DNA of 64,000 bases from Crossaster papposus. Taxonomy: Eukaryota; Echinodermata; Asteroidea; Velatida; Solasteridae. This document shows, piece after piece, positions 1 through 10,516 of the stretch; the stretch's first letter is position 1, and the number at the start of each line of letters is the position of its first letter. The DNA is taken from positions 1,302,001 to 1,366,000 of the forward strand of contig JBAIAA010000604.1 of the NCBI GenBank assembly GCA_037893245.1. Direction: 5' to 3'. Made by a program: the position numbers and the translations under genes. Below the pieces are notes generated by a model. It saw nothing but the letters and a program-made list of their open reading frames with translations, was not told where the DNA came from and did no database searches.

Positions 1-170
1 GCCACTTGTAAGATGAGCAATTTAAGGTGCTGAGGTTTCGAGTTACGACCACAGGAGTATCAAGTCGCTATAGAAGCACCAAACTAGCAACCGTGAATCG
101 ACAGAAAGGTAATACGAATAATAACGTGGTAAATTGGATGGGGATGGGAATGGAGAAAGAGGATTTACTT

Positions 171-733
171 ACATTGTAAAAAACATTCCGTAAAATTTAC
201 GATCGAAATTCGTGCAGCGAGAAGTCAGGATACGACCGTATTTTTTATATAGTCAGACCGTATATAGTTGCTTTCTAAATCTAAACGAGTGAAAAGCTCA
301 CTCGAAAAAGAGCAAGTCTGTTAGAAAACCACTCCAAAAAAGAGTGAACACTCCGAAAGAGTGATTGTTCACTCTTTCGAGGATCTATAAGGACTGCTCT
401 TTGTGTTCGAGTTGTCCTCATATGGCTGTACTCGAAAGAATGAAAATCTACTCTTTTGGAGTGGCTTTAGTAGAGATTCATTCCGTTTGAAAGTGAGCTT
501 TTCACTCGTTTACATAAATAGAGAGTGTATTTACCGATAAACCATATTGAAGGTGAACAATCTGTAAAATCTCCCATAACACTTTGTAACGGGGCAGAAT
601 GACAGACTTTTCACCGTAACAGTTTGTCGGTAAATACAACTACGGTCCGACCGTTAAAAAGTACGGTCGAATCCTGGAATCTCGCCGCATTACTTTCGAC
701 CGGAAAATGTTAGGGAATTATTTTTAGCAGTGT
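171..733. mobile_element. Foldback element with nested palindromes, TA-flanked
   Basis: The outer arms (about 171-265 and 640-733) are imperfect inverted repeats. The left arm starts CATTGTAAAAAACATTCC and the right arm, read on the minus strand, starts CACTGCTAAAAATAATTCC. Both ends abut TA. Further in lie two more inverted pairs: AAACGAGTGAAAAGCTCACT at about 282 against its complement ending near 512, and GTATTTACCG at about 525 against its complement near 637. The core repeats GAGTGAACACTC-type half sites. There is no transposase, so it is a non-autonomous element. The TA flanks suggest a Tc1/mariner-like target, but that is inference. Confidence 0.7.
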
Positions 734-1875
734 ACGACTTTCTAATCATGTCGACCAAAAAGCAAAATATCAACCTTGATTCAAAGTAGCATATAGAACT
801 TCAGCATTGCGAAGATTTCAGTTAAGTTTATTTTGATTAATTTATCGTTATTACACAATGTGATTAGGCACAACCAACATACCAAATCATTAGCAGATGC
901 ACATTCAGAAGGCCTTGAAGCAGTGAATAATTTTCTCAACAGCGAGGCTTTTACCAGCCAGACCACACAGGCCGAGAATGTTGTGACAAATGCTTCTGGG
1001 AATAAAAACATAATAACTCGCCGCTTTTCAGGCCGCATTATCCAGGTCGCCCGGAAACCATACTGTTAGTATGATTAATACCACTGAATGTCACACAGAT
1101 GGCGATAACATAATAAGTCAGATCATGGTTAAAACATAAAAGCTTCGGTCCTAAAGCTGAAAGCAATATCTCATTCATCACATCACCACATTATTTGTCA
1201 AAGGAGCGCACATGCCTTGTCGTTTGCTTGTAAAAAAGCTGTTTGTTAAAGTGATGCACTGTTTCCTTTGACAAACGCCGACAAACTGCTAAATGTACCT
1301 TGAATCATGGAGCAATAAACTAGATTGTATTGCTCCATGCTTGAATTGAGTCCCATATCTCATTTATACTCAAAATACAAAAAAGTATTGGGGCCCCCCT
1401 CATGTGATGCGCAATTTGTCAACGCATGTCACCAGACGATGTTAAGTCATTGAAACAGATTGGTGTCTAAAATAATGTACATTTTCCTATGGAGAGTTAA
1501 TTAAAATGCGTACAATAAAATGACCACTTTCTAATAAAAAAACACAACAACATAAAACTGACTATTCATGTTTATATTTAATATATATAGTTATATAGGC
1601 CCATACGTCACATTTTGCTGCATAGTTCGCTACGTGGCTTTGCAGTCTTTTCCTCGAGCCTCTTAATCCCCCCACCTTCACCATTTCATTATAATAACGG
1701 TCATATTTAAAAGGTTTCACACTCTACATAAGCGGTTCAGTATCTTTTGACCACGATTGTACGGTTGTACTCGGGCGATTCAGACCACGTGGTCCGGATT
1801 GAAAAGCGAAGCGGATTCCCGCCTTACGTCACGTGTCGCCATGACAGCGCGCGTATGTACGTCAATTCATATCGC
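734..1875. other. No recognisable feature
   Basis: I see only short, non-conserved reading frames here (the longest is 78 codons at 833-1069) with no recognisable domain. The last 130 bases become CpG-rich and run into the inverted-repeat pair described next. Bases 1-170 also hold nothing I can name. Confidence 0.5.
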
Positions 1876-3150
1876 TTCGCATTAGCCTCTGTCATGACCT
1901 TTCTAAAAGGTCAACGCGCGGAAAATTGTCAAAATGGCGGCGCTTACCAACAGCAACACGTGTGTCGTCGATGTCAGAACTTTATGGCTTACGACGGAGC
2001 TCTAAAGGCTGTGGTTATTTCGAAAGGATAAATCGTAGGCATAAGGCTAAATGTCATCCAAAACCGTAAAATTACGAAAGAGAAAGAAACAGCGACTGAA
2101 AAAATGGTCAGTTTGTGAAAGCGTGCTGCGCTATATACGTACGTGCGTAGCTAGCGGATGTCAGACAAGTCGACCGTTGAGACAACTCGCCCGTTGAGAC
2201 AACTCGCCCGTTGAGACAACTCGACCTTTGGGAGAGCTATAGCTGTACTTCGACGTTTACATTGTTTATAAACAGTTAATGTTGGGCCGACTTTCCTCAT
2301 GCAATGTTGCCATACTTCTTTGTTGACAAACTGCAAATTCATTGTACCTTTACCATGTTAATGTTATTAATGCTTGCTATTTACCCTCTGTTAACAATTT
2401 AGGTGTAAGCTTAGTCCGAAAAAAACACCAAAACGGTGGCGTCCAGAAATTGTGCACACAATCGACCGAGTGCTCCCTAATTGGTCGTGGCGCAATTGAA
2501 AAATTCTTGAAAAATCCAAGTTTAATATTTACGAACTTCTTTTAATGTCAGGTTTCAGTCAATAAAAGGGTAAAATATTACTAGATTTCACAGGCGTCTG
2601 TACATTTAATGTGACAGTATTTAAAACTGGTTTTTAAATTAACATTGCAGGATCAGGAATGTGGAGGTTTAACGTCCATATAGTAATTATGTGAACCAAG
2701 TGCTTGTGTGTAAAGCCCCAAATTTATATTTGATGTCAAAAAATAATTAAAAATACAAAAATAATATTGCTTGTACATGTATCAAGTTGTATGAATTGGC
2801 CCCAGAATTTGTTTACTGTATGGCATTCAAATATGGCTTTCAAATAAAGCTTCAGTTCAGTGCCACTGAATTTGTTGTTTTGTTTAAATGTTAATTGGGC
2901 CTAACCGGTTTTCTAAGGAGCATAAATACACGGCGGGTCTTTTCAAGTGCAGGAAATAAAATCTAGTTTTATGATTGGCCATTTTTTATTAAGTATTTCC
3001 CCGCAATTCACTAAATATCTGTTGTCTTTCCTCCATGGTATAGCTACTTACGTTAGTCTTACGCGAGAGCTCGGAAGCCATATTGACAAATTTCCGCAAA
3101 ACGCCCTCTTCGGTTGATTTTCGTCATTTCATGACAGAGGCTAATGCGAC
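1876..3150. repeat. Divergent inverted-repeat pair with CpG-rich arms
   Basis: The left arm (1876-1942) and right arm (3075-3150, inverted) share CGCATTAGCCTCTGTCATGA exactly, then GCGGAAA.TTGTCAA.ATGGC with gaps between. Both arms are CpG-rich compared with the DNA around them. The left arm carries AAAATGGCGGC, which resembles a YY1 site, and a TTACGTCACGTG element lies upstream at about 1825. The pair could be the two ends of a 1.3-kb or longer element, or two facing copies of one promoter-like sequence. No gene is recognisable: a 23-codon frame opens at the ATG near 1933 and stops at once. Confidence 0.5.
2174..2224. repeat. 17-bp tandem repeat, three units
   Basis: The unit CCGTTGAGACAACTCGC repeats at 2174, 2191 and 2208. 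The third copy ends in CGACC instead of CGCCC. Each unit contains the near-palindrome GTTGAGACAAC. It lies between the arms of the CpG-rich inverted pair. Confidence 0.85.
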
Positions 3151-3704
3151 AAATCACCACAAGCAGTATAAAACGTGTGCTTTGAGTTGTCGTGCGGTCG
3201 CGGCGCGCATGTCGCGCGTAAGACACGGTTATTATGGCTCAGACTACATACCCTGGTGTAATGACGCCCCATATAATATTTAATTGATCGCGGGGAGAGT
3301 GCCTGGGACGAACGTGTTACTGCTTGCGATCCACACTATTAATCTCGTAGTATAACGTCCCTGATGAGTTTATTCGATCGCTTCCACACTGTTTAAGGCA
3401 ACACCGGCCGGATTCGCGTCTACTTGTATTCGCCACCGTGGGAATTCAACTGCAGCGTCCAAAGTGTTGTATATTTATTATTTTCGGACTTGATTCTCAT
3501 TAAGTATGACTTGAACAAGATAAAATGAGGAACAAAGTCTACAGTCTGTTAGAAAAAAGCTACAAAAAAACCAAAAACACTAAGAACTTGGTAATTGTAT
3601 ATTGGTAGGTATTCATGGGAAGCATTTTATTAACATCAATTTTCTCTTCATCAATTGTCTCAGATTGAGAGGAGTTCAAACGTGACATATTTTTCATGTA
3701 AATA
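3151..3704. other. No recognisable feature
   Basis: The first 140 bases are still CpG-rich (GCGGTCGCGGCGCGC near 3190), after which the sequence is ordinary AT-rich DNA. I found no coding signal or repeat. Confidence 0.5.
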
Positions 3705-4371
3705 TTAAAGGGGCACGAGGTCCTTAATTCTCATGTTTTGGATTGCTTACTTATCTTATTTTAAACATCTGGTTGAAAGGTAGCCAACATAACGTCTTAC
3801 TGTTTCTTAGAAAAGACGAAAAAACAACAGTTGTTTACATCAGACACGATGGGGTACGTATACGTTTTTTTCTGTTGTTTACATTAATGTACGATACACG
3901 TTGTGAATGTGTCCATAAATTACACACAGCTACAATGTAATGTGGTTTCTTTCTTACACGTCTGCAAAAGGCGAACAATTTTCGGCTGGAATCACGACTA
4001 CACCCGAACAACTGAGTTTAGGGGGTCACTTTTGTGACCCTTACATTTCTTTATACACACGAATAACATAAACACGCCCTATCACGTTTGTTTATGGTGT
4101 AAATCGAGGAGTTTCTTTTGTTCCTCTCGATAATTTCCTTTGTTTGTACTCTAACTTTTTCCGACGGCTCTCATTGGTTTTGTACACGAATCTCAATCGA
4201 GGTCGTCCTCGATTCTAACCCTAACCCCAATTCACCTTCGTGTCGCCAGGTATGGTTGTGTGAATGTTTATATCCTACTTTTAAATGCCCTTTTCGATTA
4301 ACATCATTTCGTTTAAACGTGTTTTGTAGGCTAATTCGGCGCTTCCAGTAACCATGGAGGAATTCCTCCAT
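3705..4371. mobile_element. TTAA-flanked non-autonomous element, family T1 copy 1
   Basis: It begins TTAAAGGGGCACG and aligns by eye along most of its length with 53848-54353. Shared blocks include TCATGTTTTGGATTG, CATCTGGTTGAAAGG, GTTGTTTACATC and AATGTACGATACAC, in the same order. The right end is decayed near 4371, where the other copy ends cleanly in TTAA. There is no coding capacity. Family T1 ends are AGGGG / AGGGA next to TTAA, as in TTAA-targeting (piggyBac-like) MITEs. The superfamily assignment is inference. Confidence 0.7.
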
Positions 4372-5059
4372 GCAGTGACACAGCTATACGTTATTAAGAC
4401 AGTATTGATGGGTAGTTCTTTTAAGCACCCACAAGTATATTCGTACGCTTAATATTTGTTTTCCACTGAAAACTCTATTTGAAACTAAAACGGACGGCTA
4501 ATAACTTCCCCGCAGCCTGTCGATATGCCTCGGATGTCCATGTGAAAACAAAGGAGTGCAGTGGCACTATCTCTCGCAGTACGCACAGACCAACTTACAA
4601 CTCTCGTGTCGGGTAGCTGTTATTATTTCTACCCAATCAAACATTTCACAGCCCAAGAAGTAATCATATCTTAAACACAAATATCGTGCCCCCTTTGTTG
4701 ACTTTTTTTTTTGGCAGAAAAGCAAACGGAGTACGGCAAACTTGCACCGTCTCCGTTATTTGTGCAAATTTATATGCGAGATTCTCGATTTGGGGAATAA
4801 GCCCTTCAGCTCGCCTGTTGAGGAAAGCAATATTTATAACTGCATCCAACATGTTCTGAAATCCGCACGATTATACAGCAACAGATTTACGAGGCACTCG
4901 AACTGGCGAGATGTTCCCGTCTAAACACTGGTGCGTGTATATACCAGTACGATCCGTTTTTGAAGCAGCGTGGATGCTTTGACCACGTTGGCGTCATTAC
5001 CAATTTAAATTGTTTTGTTCAATTGCGTATTGTCCATATGTATCTTAAAAGTTGTCGAT
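4372..5059. other. No recognisable feature
   Basis: Mixed sequence with short overlapping reading frames on both strands at 4664-4924. None resembles a known protein and no repeat is evident. Confidence 0.5.
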
Positions 5060-5785
5060 ATTTCTTTATTTATTCAGGGTGAACCCAAACAGCAAAACAC
5101 TTGTTTTCATTGGGGCCCTGTATATAAAATAAACTAGTTCAAATAAAAATGACTAAAAATAATTATTTAATGAAATACATGTAATATGAAATAATAAACA
5201 ATGAAATAATATGCATAGACTAAAATCAAATCAAGTAAAATGATAAACGTAATTCATATAGAAACAAGTCCATAAGCCGAACAAATTAACAATGGGTGGA
5301 GAATGCCATGGCGTTTTTAGGAGGCTCAAATGGGACATAAGAAACAAACATTAAAATGCGCATACAAAAGAACGGAGAATATAATTATATGAAAAAACAG
5401 TGTCATGTTATATAATTAAAAAAGAAAACAAAATATCTATTACAAATTTAGAATTTAGGAACAAACACATGAAAACACGGACAGAAAATTGAAAATTATA
5501 TAAAAGGCTAAAAATTAAAAGTAAAAGTATTTATATAAGTAACTAAGAAGTTCAGACTTAAATATAGAAAGGAACGCGTAACTCGAAGTTGAGCTGGAAG
5601 ACTATTCCAAATATTTGGCTCCAGTGACAGCGAAGCTTCGGCAATAATACTCTTTTCTGGCATTGCAAATCTTCAACGTCGTATTTGTATTTTGTCTGGT
5701 TACTTGGTGTTGCGTAAAACAAGAACTCCTTTCTTAGGTTAATCTTGTTGAGTATAGGAGCCATGTTAACGAATTTAACATATCA
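5060..5785 (-). pseudogene. LINE 3' end (CR1/L2-like), 5'-truncated and frameshifted
   Basis: On the minus strand, 5785-5545 encodes the far C-terminus of a non-LTR retrotransposon reverse-transcriptase protein. One frame reads FLFYATPSNQTKYKYDVEDL. After a frameshift a second gives AEASLSLEPNIWNSLPAQLR and then FKSELLSYLYKYFYF, matching the usual WNSLP...F+..L..+L signature of this region. Downstream (lower coordinates) is an AT-rich 3' UTR. It closes at 5060-5115 with CAGGGCCCCAATGAAAAC, a TTTGGGTTCACCCTGAAT block and AATAAATAAAG, a plausible polyadenylation tail. No RT core or endonuclease is left, so this is a dead copy. The family within the CR1/L2/Jockey group is not resolved. Confidence 0.75.
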
Positions 5786-5874
5786 ATTTATACACAGACG
5801 AAGTTGTGTATGGACAACCCATGATTAGTCTGGCTGCTCTTTTTAATTAAGAAATGTACTGAGTTTATTGTTGT

Positions 5875-6269
5875 AACGGTCATATTGGCCCTAAATGTAG
5901 GGCCCCATTTGCAGATATCAAAAATATTTAATACCGAATTATTAAGAAATATCTTACTCATTTGAAAGTAAATATTGATTCTAGGCATCCAGCAAAATGA
6001 TTGCGCTAGATATCCTGTAATTATTTCGAAAATTAGAATTTTATAAAGAAACATTTGCGATCGCCGTCCGGCGAAAAACCAAAAATAACATAAGAATAAC
6101 TGCTCGACGCCGGTTGAAAACAAACGCTGTTTTTCGTGCTTTTCTCGGCATTCATGATTGTAAAACTTTAGGCAGGTCAATTAAACGATATTTACTATAA
6201 AATACAACCCCATAAATCTACTCATTCAAGATAATTTAAGCAATTACCAATGGTGTATCCCACCTTTAA
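5875..6269. mobile_element. TTAA-flanked MITE, family T2 copy 1
   Basis: It aligns with 17030-17414 and 27763-28113. All three share CATTTGCA.ATATC near the left, GAAATATCTTACTCATTTGA or close variants, a GCGATCGC core, GACGCCGGTTGAAAAC and a right end ...ACCAAT.GTGTATCC followed by CTTTAA. The left inverted end is decayed here (GGCCCTAAATGTAGGGCCCC replaces it). There is no open frame of note. Confidence 0.75.
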
Positions 6270-6799
6270 CAGTTTCGTCTTCAGAGCAAGAACTGTTGGT
6301 TTTTTTCCCGAAAACTTTTATTCTTGACGTCTGATGCACAGAAACAATGATTGCGCGCCTTTCATCGATCTGGACGTTTACAACATCCTTCACGGTGACG
6401 TCAACAATTGATCGACGGTGCGCGAAGAAGCCTGTCTGGGCCGAAGTGAACTTTTCTGACCTTTGGATAGGATTTCGATAACGAAATGGTGGGTGTTAAT
6501 TCGCAGTACCCCCTACCCTATAAATCAATTTCAGAACAGTCCAGGGTTTGATATCGCTGATGCAAAAGGTAACACATTAAATATTATTCTTTCTTAAGTT
6601 CACCTTTTGCTGATAGGTATTTATACGTTTAAAGCCAACATTTGTACAAGTAATTCGAAAGGATATAACAATTGTAGACAATTCAAGGGTTGAATGCTAT
6701 CTATAATCACACACATTTGCTTAGCATGAATAATCTACCTTAATGGTAACAACAGGGTTACAAACCAAATTTTAGGCGGTGTTTATTGTTTTTGACTGG
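6270..6799. other. No recognisable feature
   Basis: Ordinary sequence without coding signal or visible repeats. A CRE-like GTGACGTCAAC sits near 6395. Confidence 0.5.
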
Positions 6800-6928
6800 T
6801 ATTCAGCTGGTTTTTGCTTAGTATAAAAAGCACATGGAATTTCGGCTGGTTTAACTGAGCAATATATATTTGTTTTGGTGATAAGCAATTTGTTGTGCTT
6901 AATTGTTTTATGAAATTGGCCCCTGTTG
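6800..6928. mobile_element. Partial MITE, family M1 (right end)
   Basis: The end TGCTTAATTGTTTTATGAAA followed by TTGGCCCC matches the terminus of the complete element at 15041-15289 (GCTTAAGCAGCTCTATGAAA...GCCCCAG). GCTGGTTT and a TTTTGGTGATAAGC segment also correspond. The left inverted end is missing or decayed. Confidence 0.55.
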
Positions 6929-7210
6929 TTGAGGTGCCTACCACATCTCCCGCTGCGCCGATTACCAGTGGGAATTTCAGTTTAAACTGACTAAAAAGGA
7001 ATGGCGCAAGGATCGTTCTCATTGCTCTTGCAGGTCGCTAATAATTGCGACAACGCCTCATCCCGATCGTTGAGTCAGGATATGATATACTGAGTAGTTA
7101 GTGTTGACCCATTTTTTTTCTTCATAAGATGAAATTTGAGTGGGGTGATGTAAATGCAATATTGGGTTTTGACCTTCACCGATGTATTATTTTTATAAAC
7201 ACTGTATATT

Positions 7211-7318
7211 GCTGACTGCTGTGATGTGGGATATGACGTTTTTAACACCGAGGGCGCTATGCGTCCCCGAGGGTGTTAAAACGTCATATCTCACGTCACA
7301 GCAGTTAACAATTGTTTT
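7211..7318. repeat. Near-perfect palindrome (~44-bp arms)
   Basis: GACTGCTGTGATGTGGGATA, TGACGTTTTTAACACC and a GAGGG loop region are followed by the inverted copy GGTGTTAAAACGTCATATCT then CACGTCACAGCAGTTAAC. The arms differ at only a few positions and the spacer is about 15-20 bases. The DNA could form a stable cruciform. It is probably a minimal foldback element, with no recognised terminus or target duplication. Confidence 0.85.
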
Positions 7319-7563
7319 GTTATATCATGCCAATAATAAAGTCAAACAGATAAATAGCTGTATTTGTGTAACTTACTCTAGAAGAAAATTATTAAATCTA
7401 CCTTCATGTTTTGAACAAAATCACACGATCAAAACATATATGATGGTCTGCTATTTCACAGCTCCCTATAGTTTGCTATCTTAAGAGTGCAGGTGAAAAT
7501 TGCGTGGGTACCAATGATACAGCTGACATCTTCATCATATCACACGTGGGATACCACACTGGG

Positions 7564-7679
7564 TGTTTGATAATGCGTTTTTATAGACTGGACACGTGAC
7601 CGTTCTAGGCCAGTCAAATTACAGTATCCAAGCGCTCGATATAACAATTAGCGCTGTCCAGTGAGATTATTATCAAACA
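7564..7679. mobile_element. Short MITE with TGTTTGATAAT inverted ends
   Basis: The left end TGTTTGATAATGCG...ACTGGACAC pairs with the right end read on the minus strand, TGTTTGATAATAATCTCACT then GGACAGCGC. It is 116 bp long and non-coding. No target duplication could be called. Confidence 0.7.
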
Positions 7680-7687
7680 AAAATATC

Positions 7688-7753
7688 ACTCACTCACAGG
7701 GGACGCGAAGCCACGATCTCATGTTTTCTAGTTCGAGTCCCAACCGAGTGAGT
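7688..7753 (+). other. tRNA-like hairpin with B-box-like sequence
   Basis: An eight-base terminal stem, ACTCACTC with GAGTGAGT, encloses 50 bases containing GTTCGAGTCC, which is close to the RNA polymerase III B-box consensus GGTTCGANTCC. The T-arm stem does not pair properly and no anticodon arm is convincing. It is more likely a SINE or tRNA pseudogene remnant than a working tRNA. Confidence 0.25.
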
Positions 7754-9869
7754 AATTATTTTTTTCAAAATAATTTTCCTTATAGACAACAATGATACAC
7801 AATGTTTATGAAATATTTGTCAGTGAAGGGTAAAATCCAATATAAAAATAATAATAAAATATATATTGCCATCAAACAAGGGTTATATGTTGTTGTTTTT
7901 TAATATCGCCGCTTGCGTGTAAAAGGTATAAACAAGGGTTGCCTTGGAGCTTCATAAGTTTAGTTTATTTTATATCCCCATCTACACTTCAAGTCCCATC
8001 ATGGTCTTAACGAAACATTACTTTGCCGTTGTTATGTCTTCCCTGAGGTTGTTCAGGGAATAAAGATATAACTGCTGTGGCGAGGGGGTTTGGGTCTAAT
8101 TAACCATACGCCTAGACGTGGGTATGGGCTTAACTCGAGACAAGGGATTGATGGATGAGGTAATAAACTGGCAAATCTGTCTTAAATGTACACCAGGCCA
8201 GACATCTTGTCGCTCTAGACTACAAGTCCTCAGCGTCGCTAGCCTTGACAGGAAGTGATAGTTGTAATAATTAACATAGACCCTTCATTTCTTTCATTTC
8301 TTTGTGGAGTGATCGGAAGTGTGGCAGTGATTAGGCGGATCCAGAACAAAATTGTTTGGAGCCAAAACAATTGTTCTATGGATGGGTATATGGTGTACGC
8401 TGTGGCTGCCTTTTTGCGACGTCAGTTAAACAGTTTGTTAAAGAGGAGGGGCTTCGCCCCCTTTGCCAATAAAATTACCTTTCACCTTTGTTAACGGTAC
8501 TGGATTTATAAATAACATAACAATACCAGTAATCAGGACGTTGATTAAAACCAGGCTATTAATGGAATTGGAACGTACAAGTGAAACAAGGGGGTAAATC
8601 AACAACAATTGTGCAAAAACTATGCTGAAGTGGAGAATTTTTGACGGACAAAATGGCGACAACTTGTCGGGCTTGAAAATCATGCACTGTGATGGGTCAG
8701 TTATCCAAGGAGTGTGACCTACTGGATTGGTCTATTGAATTACTCGAAAATCGACCACTCAAAAGAAAAGCCCATAGGTATTTAATATTGTGTGTACTTG
8801 TAGTTTATTTACTTGCCATGTTTGTTTCATTCAGCCATCATTATTTTGGTCTGTGTATTATTAGCAATATTCAGTAAAAACAAATTCATTGATTTCCGCT
8901 ATGCCCGAAGAAGATCCAGGCTGTGGTGATCATGTAATGTTCAGTTCAATAAAATGTAATTCCATTTGATTGATATGCATTTCCTCATCATAACCTCATG
9001 GTCTTTGTCCGGTGGCCTATTGTTGCCATTATGTTGGTAGCTGGAGGCCTGAACATTGTGTTGGTGGTGTTTTTTGGTATAGTAACAAAGAAGGGTCTTT
9101 TCCTTTTGCACACACGGCTGAATATCAATATAATTTTTAGTGAATGTTGCAAATATCCAGCCCAAACGATAGCTTAATGAAATTAAAATGTTGCCTGTTC
9201 AGATTCTGTAGTAGATACGGACTATAAAAGTTGATTTTTTTTACTCACCCTTTACTTAAAACATTTCGGCTAACAATTCCCCCTAAGCGAGAAGGAAAGA
9301 CAAACTGCCTTTTAAACTGTGATGGAGGTATGTTTCGCCTTCCGTCACCTTCATATTTTCGTTTTCCCGTCCCGTCCCCATCTCATTCAGTGCATGGGTA
9401 GTCCATGTTCGCTTGTTTTTGGTAACAGCGCCCTCTAGCGGCAACAACTTCGAGACAAAACCCAATACAAAAAGATGGTACACACCAATGTGACTCCACA
9501 TTTTGTCAGTTTTAATTACCATAAAAAAGCGTCGTACGAAATTAATTTGCATTTTTAGGCCGAAAGTAATTTTAGAAGTTGCTGTCGGCTACAGAGCCAA
9601 TTAAGTTACGTCTAGGAAGGTCCAAATTGTCGTCATTTCGAAGAGCATCGTAGTTGGTTGATGACTTTAATGAAACATATCGTAGCTTATTGATGAATGA
9701 CTGGATTGTCTTGTATTTAGAGACAGTGCATTTACCCAAGACACAATTTGAGAGCCTCATTATGTGGCGTCAGTGCGACGATTGATTTCCCTCTTTGAAT
9801 AAAATAAACTACTTCATCTAAATTCGCTTATAACCAAGTCGTTTTGGGGAGTGCGATGGTTTGTACATA
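7754..9869. other. No recognisable gene
   Basis: About 2.1 kb with several short reading frames on both strands (all under 90 codons), none with a recognisable domain or coding-like composition. No dispersed repeat family from the rest of the window was recognised here. Confidence 0.5.
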
Positions 9870-10063
9870 CACAGACTTTACGTAGATTAAAAATTTGGTC
9901 AATTTCAACCAAAATAGTGGTCGAAATAACCAATGATATTGGTCATTTTAACAAAAATATTGACCAATATATTAAAATTGATATTAAAATTGACCAATAT
10001 ATTGGTTGGAAACATATCTACCAATCAATTGGTTATTTTCAACCAATCTGTTTTTAAGGGGTG
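9870..10063. mobile_element. TA-flanked MITE with ATTGGT palindromic array
   Basis: The ends are CACAGACTTTACG on the left and, on the minus strand, CACCCCTTAAAAACAG, each next to TA. The interior is an array of degenerate TTGGTCAATTTCAACCAA-type palindromes (AACCAATGATATTGGTCA, GACCAATATATT and others). The layout matches the element whose ends are at 42626 and 46412, where the palindrome is GGGTCAAATTTGACCC. Confidence 0.6.
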
Positions 10064-10065
10064 TA

Positions 10066-10420
10066 TCCTACCTGTATAGCCGACTTTTTCTGAGTCGCAT
10101 ACGTATCCCATACGCGTATCAAACCTAATGGTGCCTAATTGTATGCGAGCATGAGCGCCATTTACGGATTACAAACCAACCACATAACGGTAATTTCAAA
10201 AAATGTGCCTGTGTTACACTACTTTTAAAATGAACTACTTTAAATAATTTCAAGGGGATCGAGTACAGTGTCATTTATATGATTTAAAAATAAATTAACT
10301 AAATAAGTTTTTTACCCCAAAAAAGTGGTTGGTTACTTTTTTGATAGCTGTAATTGGTATACTGACCTTTCATCCATCGACGTACGGTGTGCATTGTTGG
10401 ATTCCGTTTTTTTCTTCTAA
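10066..10420. repeat. Dispersed repeat, family T3 partial copy
   Basis: GCATACGTATCCCATACGCG, then a GAGCATGAGCGCCATTTACG-like segment and GATTACAAACCAA, match 16465-16560. ACTTTTTTGATAGCTG.AA.. GTATACT.. near 10338 matches 16735-16760. Only the right half of the family, relative to 16245-16805, is present. Confidence 0.6.
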
Positions 10421-10490
10421 GAAAGCAGACACCAAAGTTGACGAAATTTCGCAAATGTCATTATACCCAGCACGACATGAGACCGTGGGA

Positions 10491-10516
10491 GGGGGGGGGG
10501 GGGGGGGGGGGGGGGG
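10491..10516. repeat. Poly-G tract (26 G)
   Basis: An uninterrupted run of 26 G on the plus strand. Such runs can fold into G-quadruplexes and are prone to length error in assembly. Confidence 0.95.

Noticed and set aside
1747-2031. A 94-codon frame beginning TTG
   Set aside because: There is no ATG start, no domain, and it lies across the CpG-rich inverted-repeat arm.
7688-7753. A functional tRNA gene
   Set aside because: There is an 8-base acceptor-like stem and a B-box-like sequence, but the T-arm and anticodon arm do not pair.
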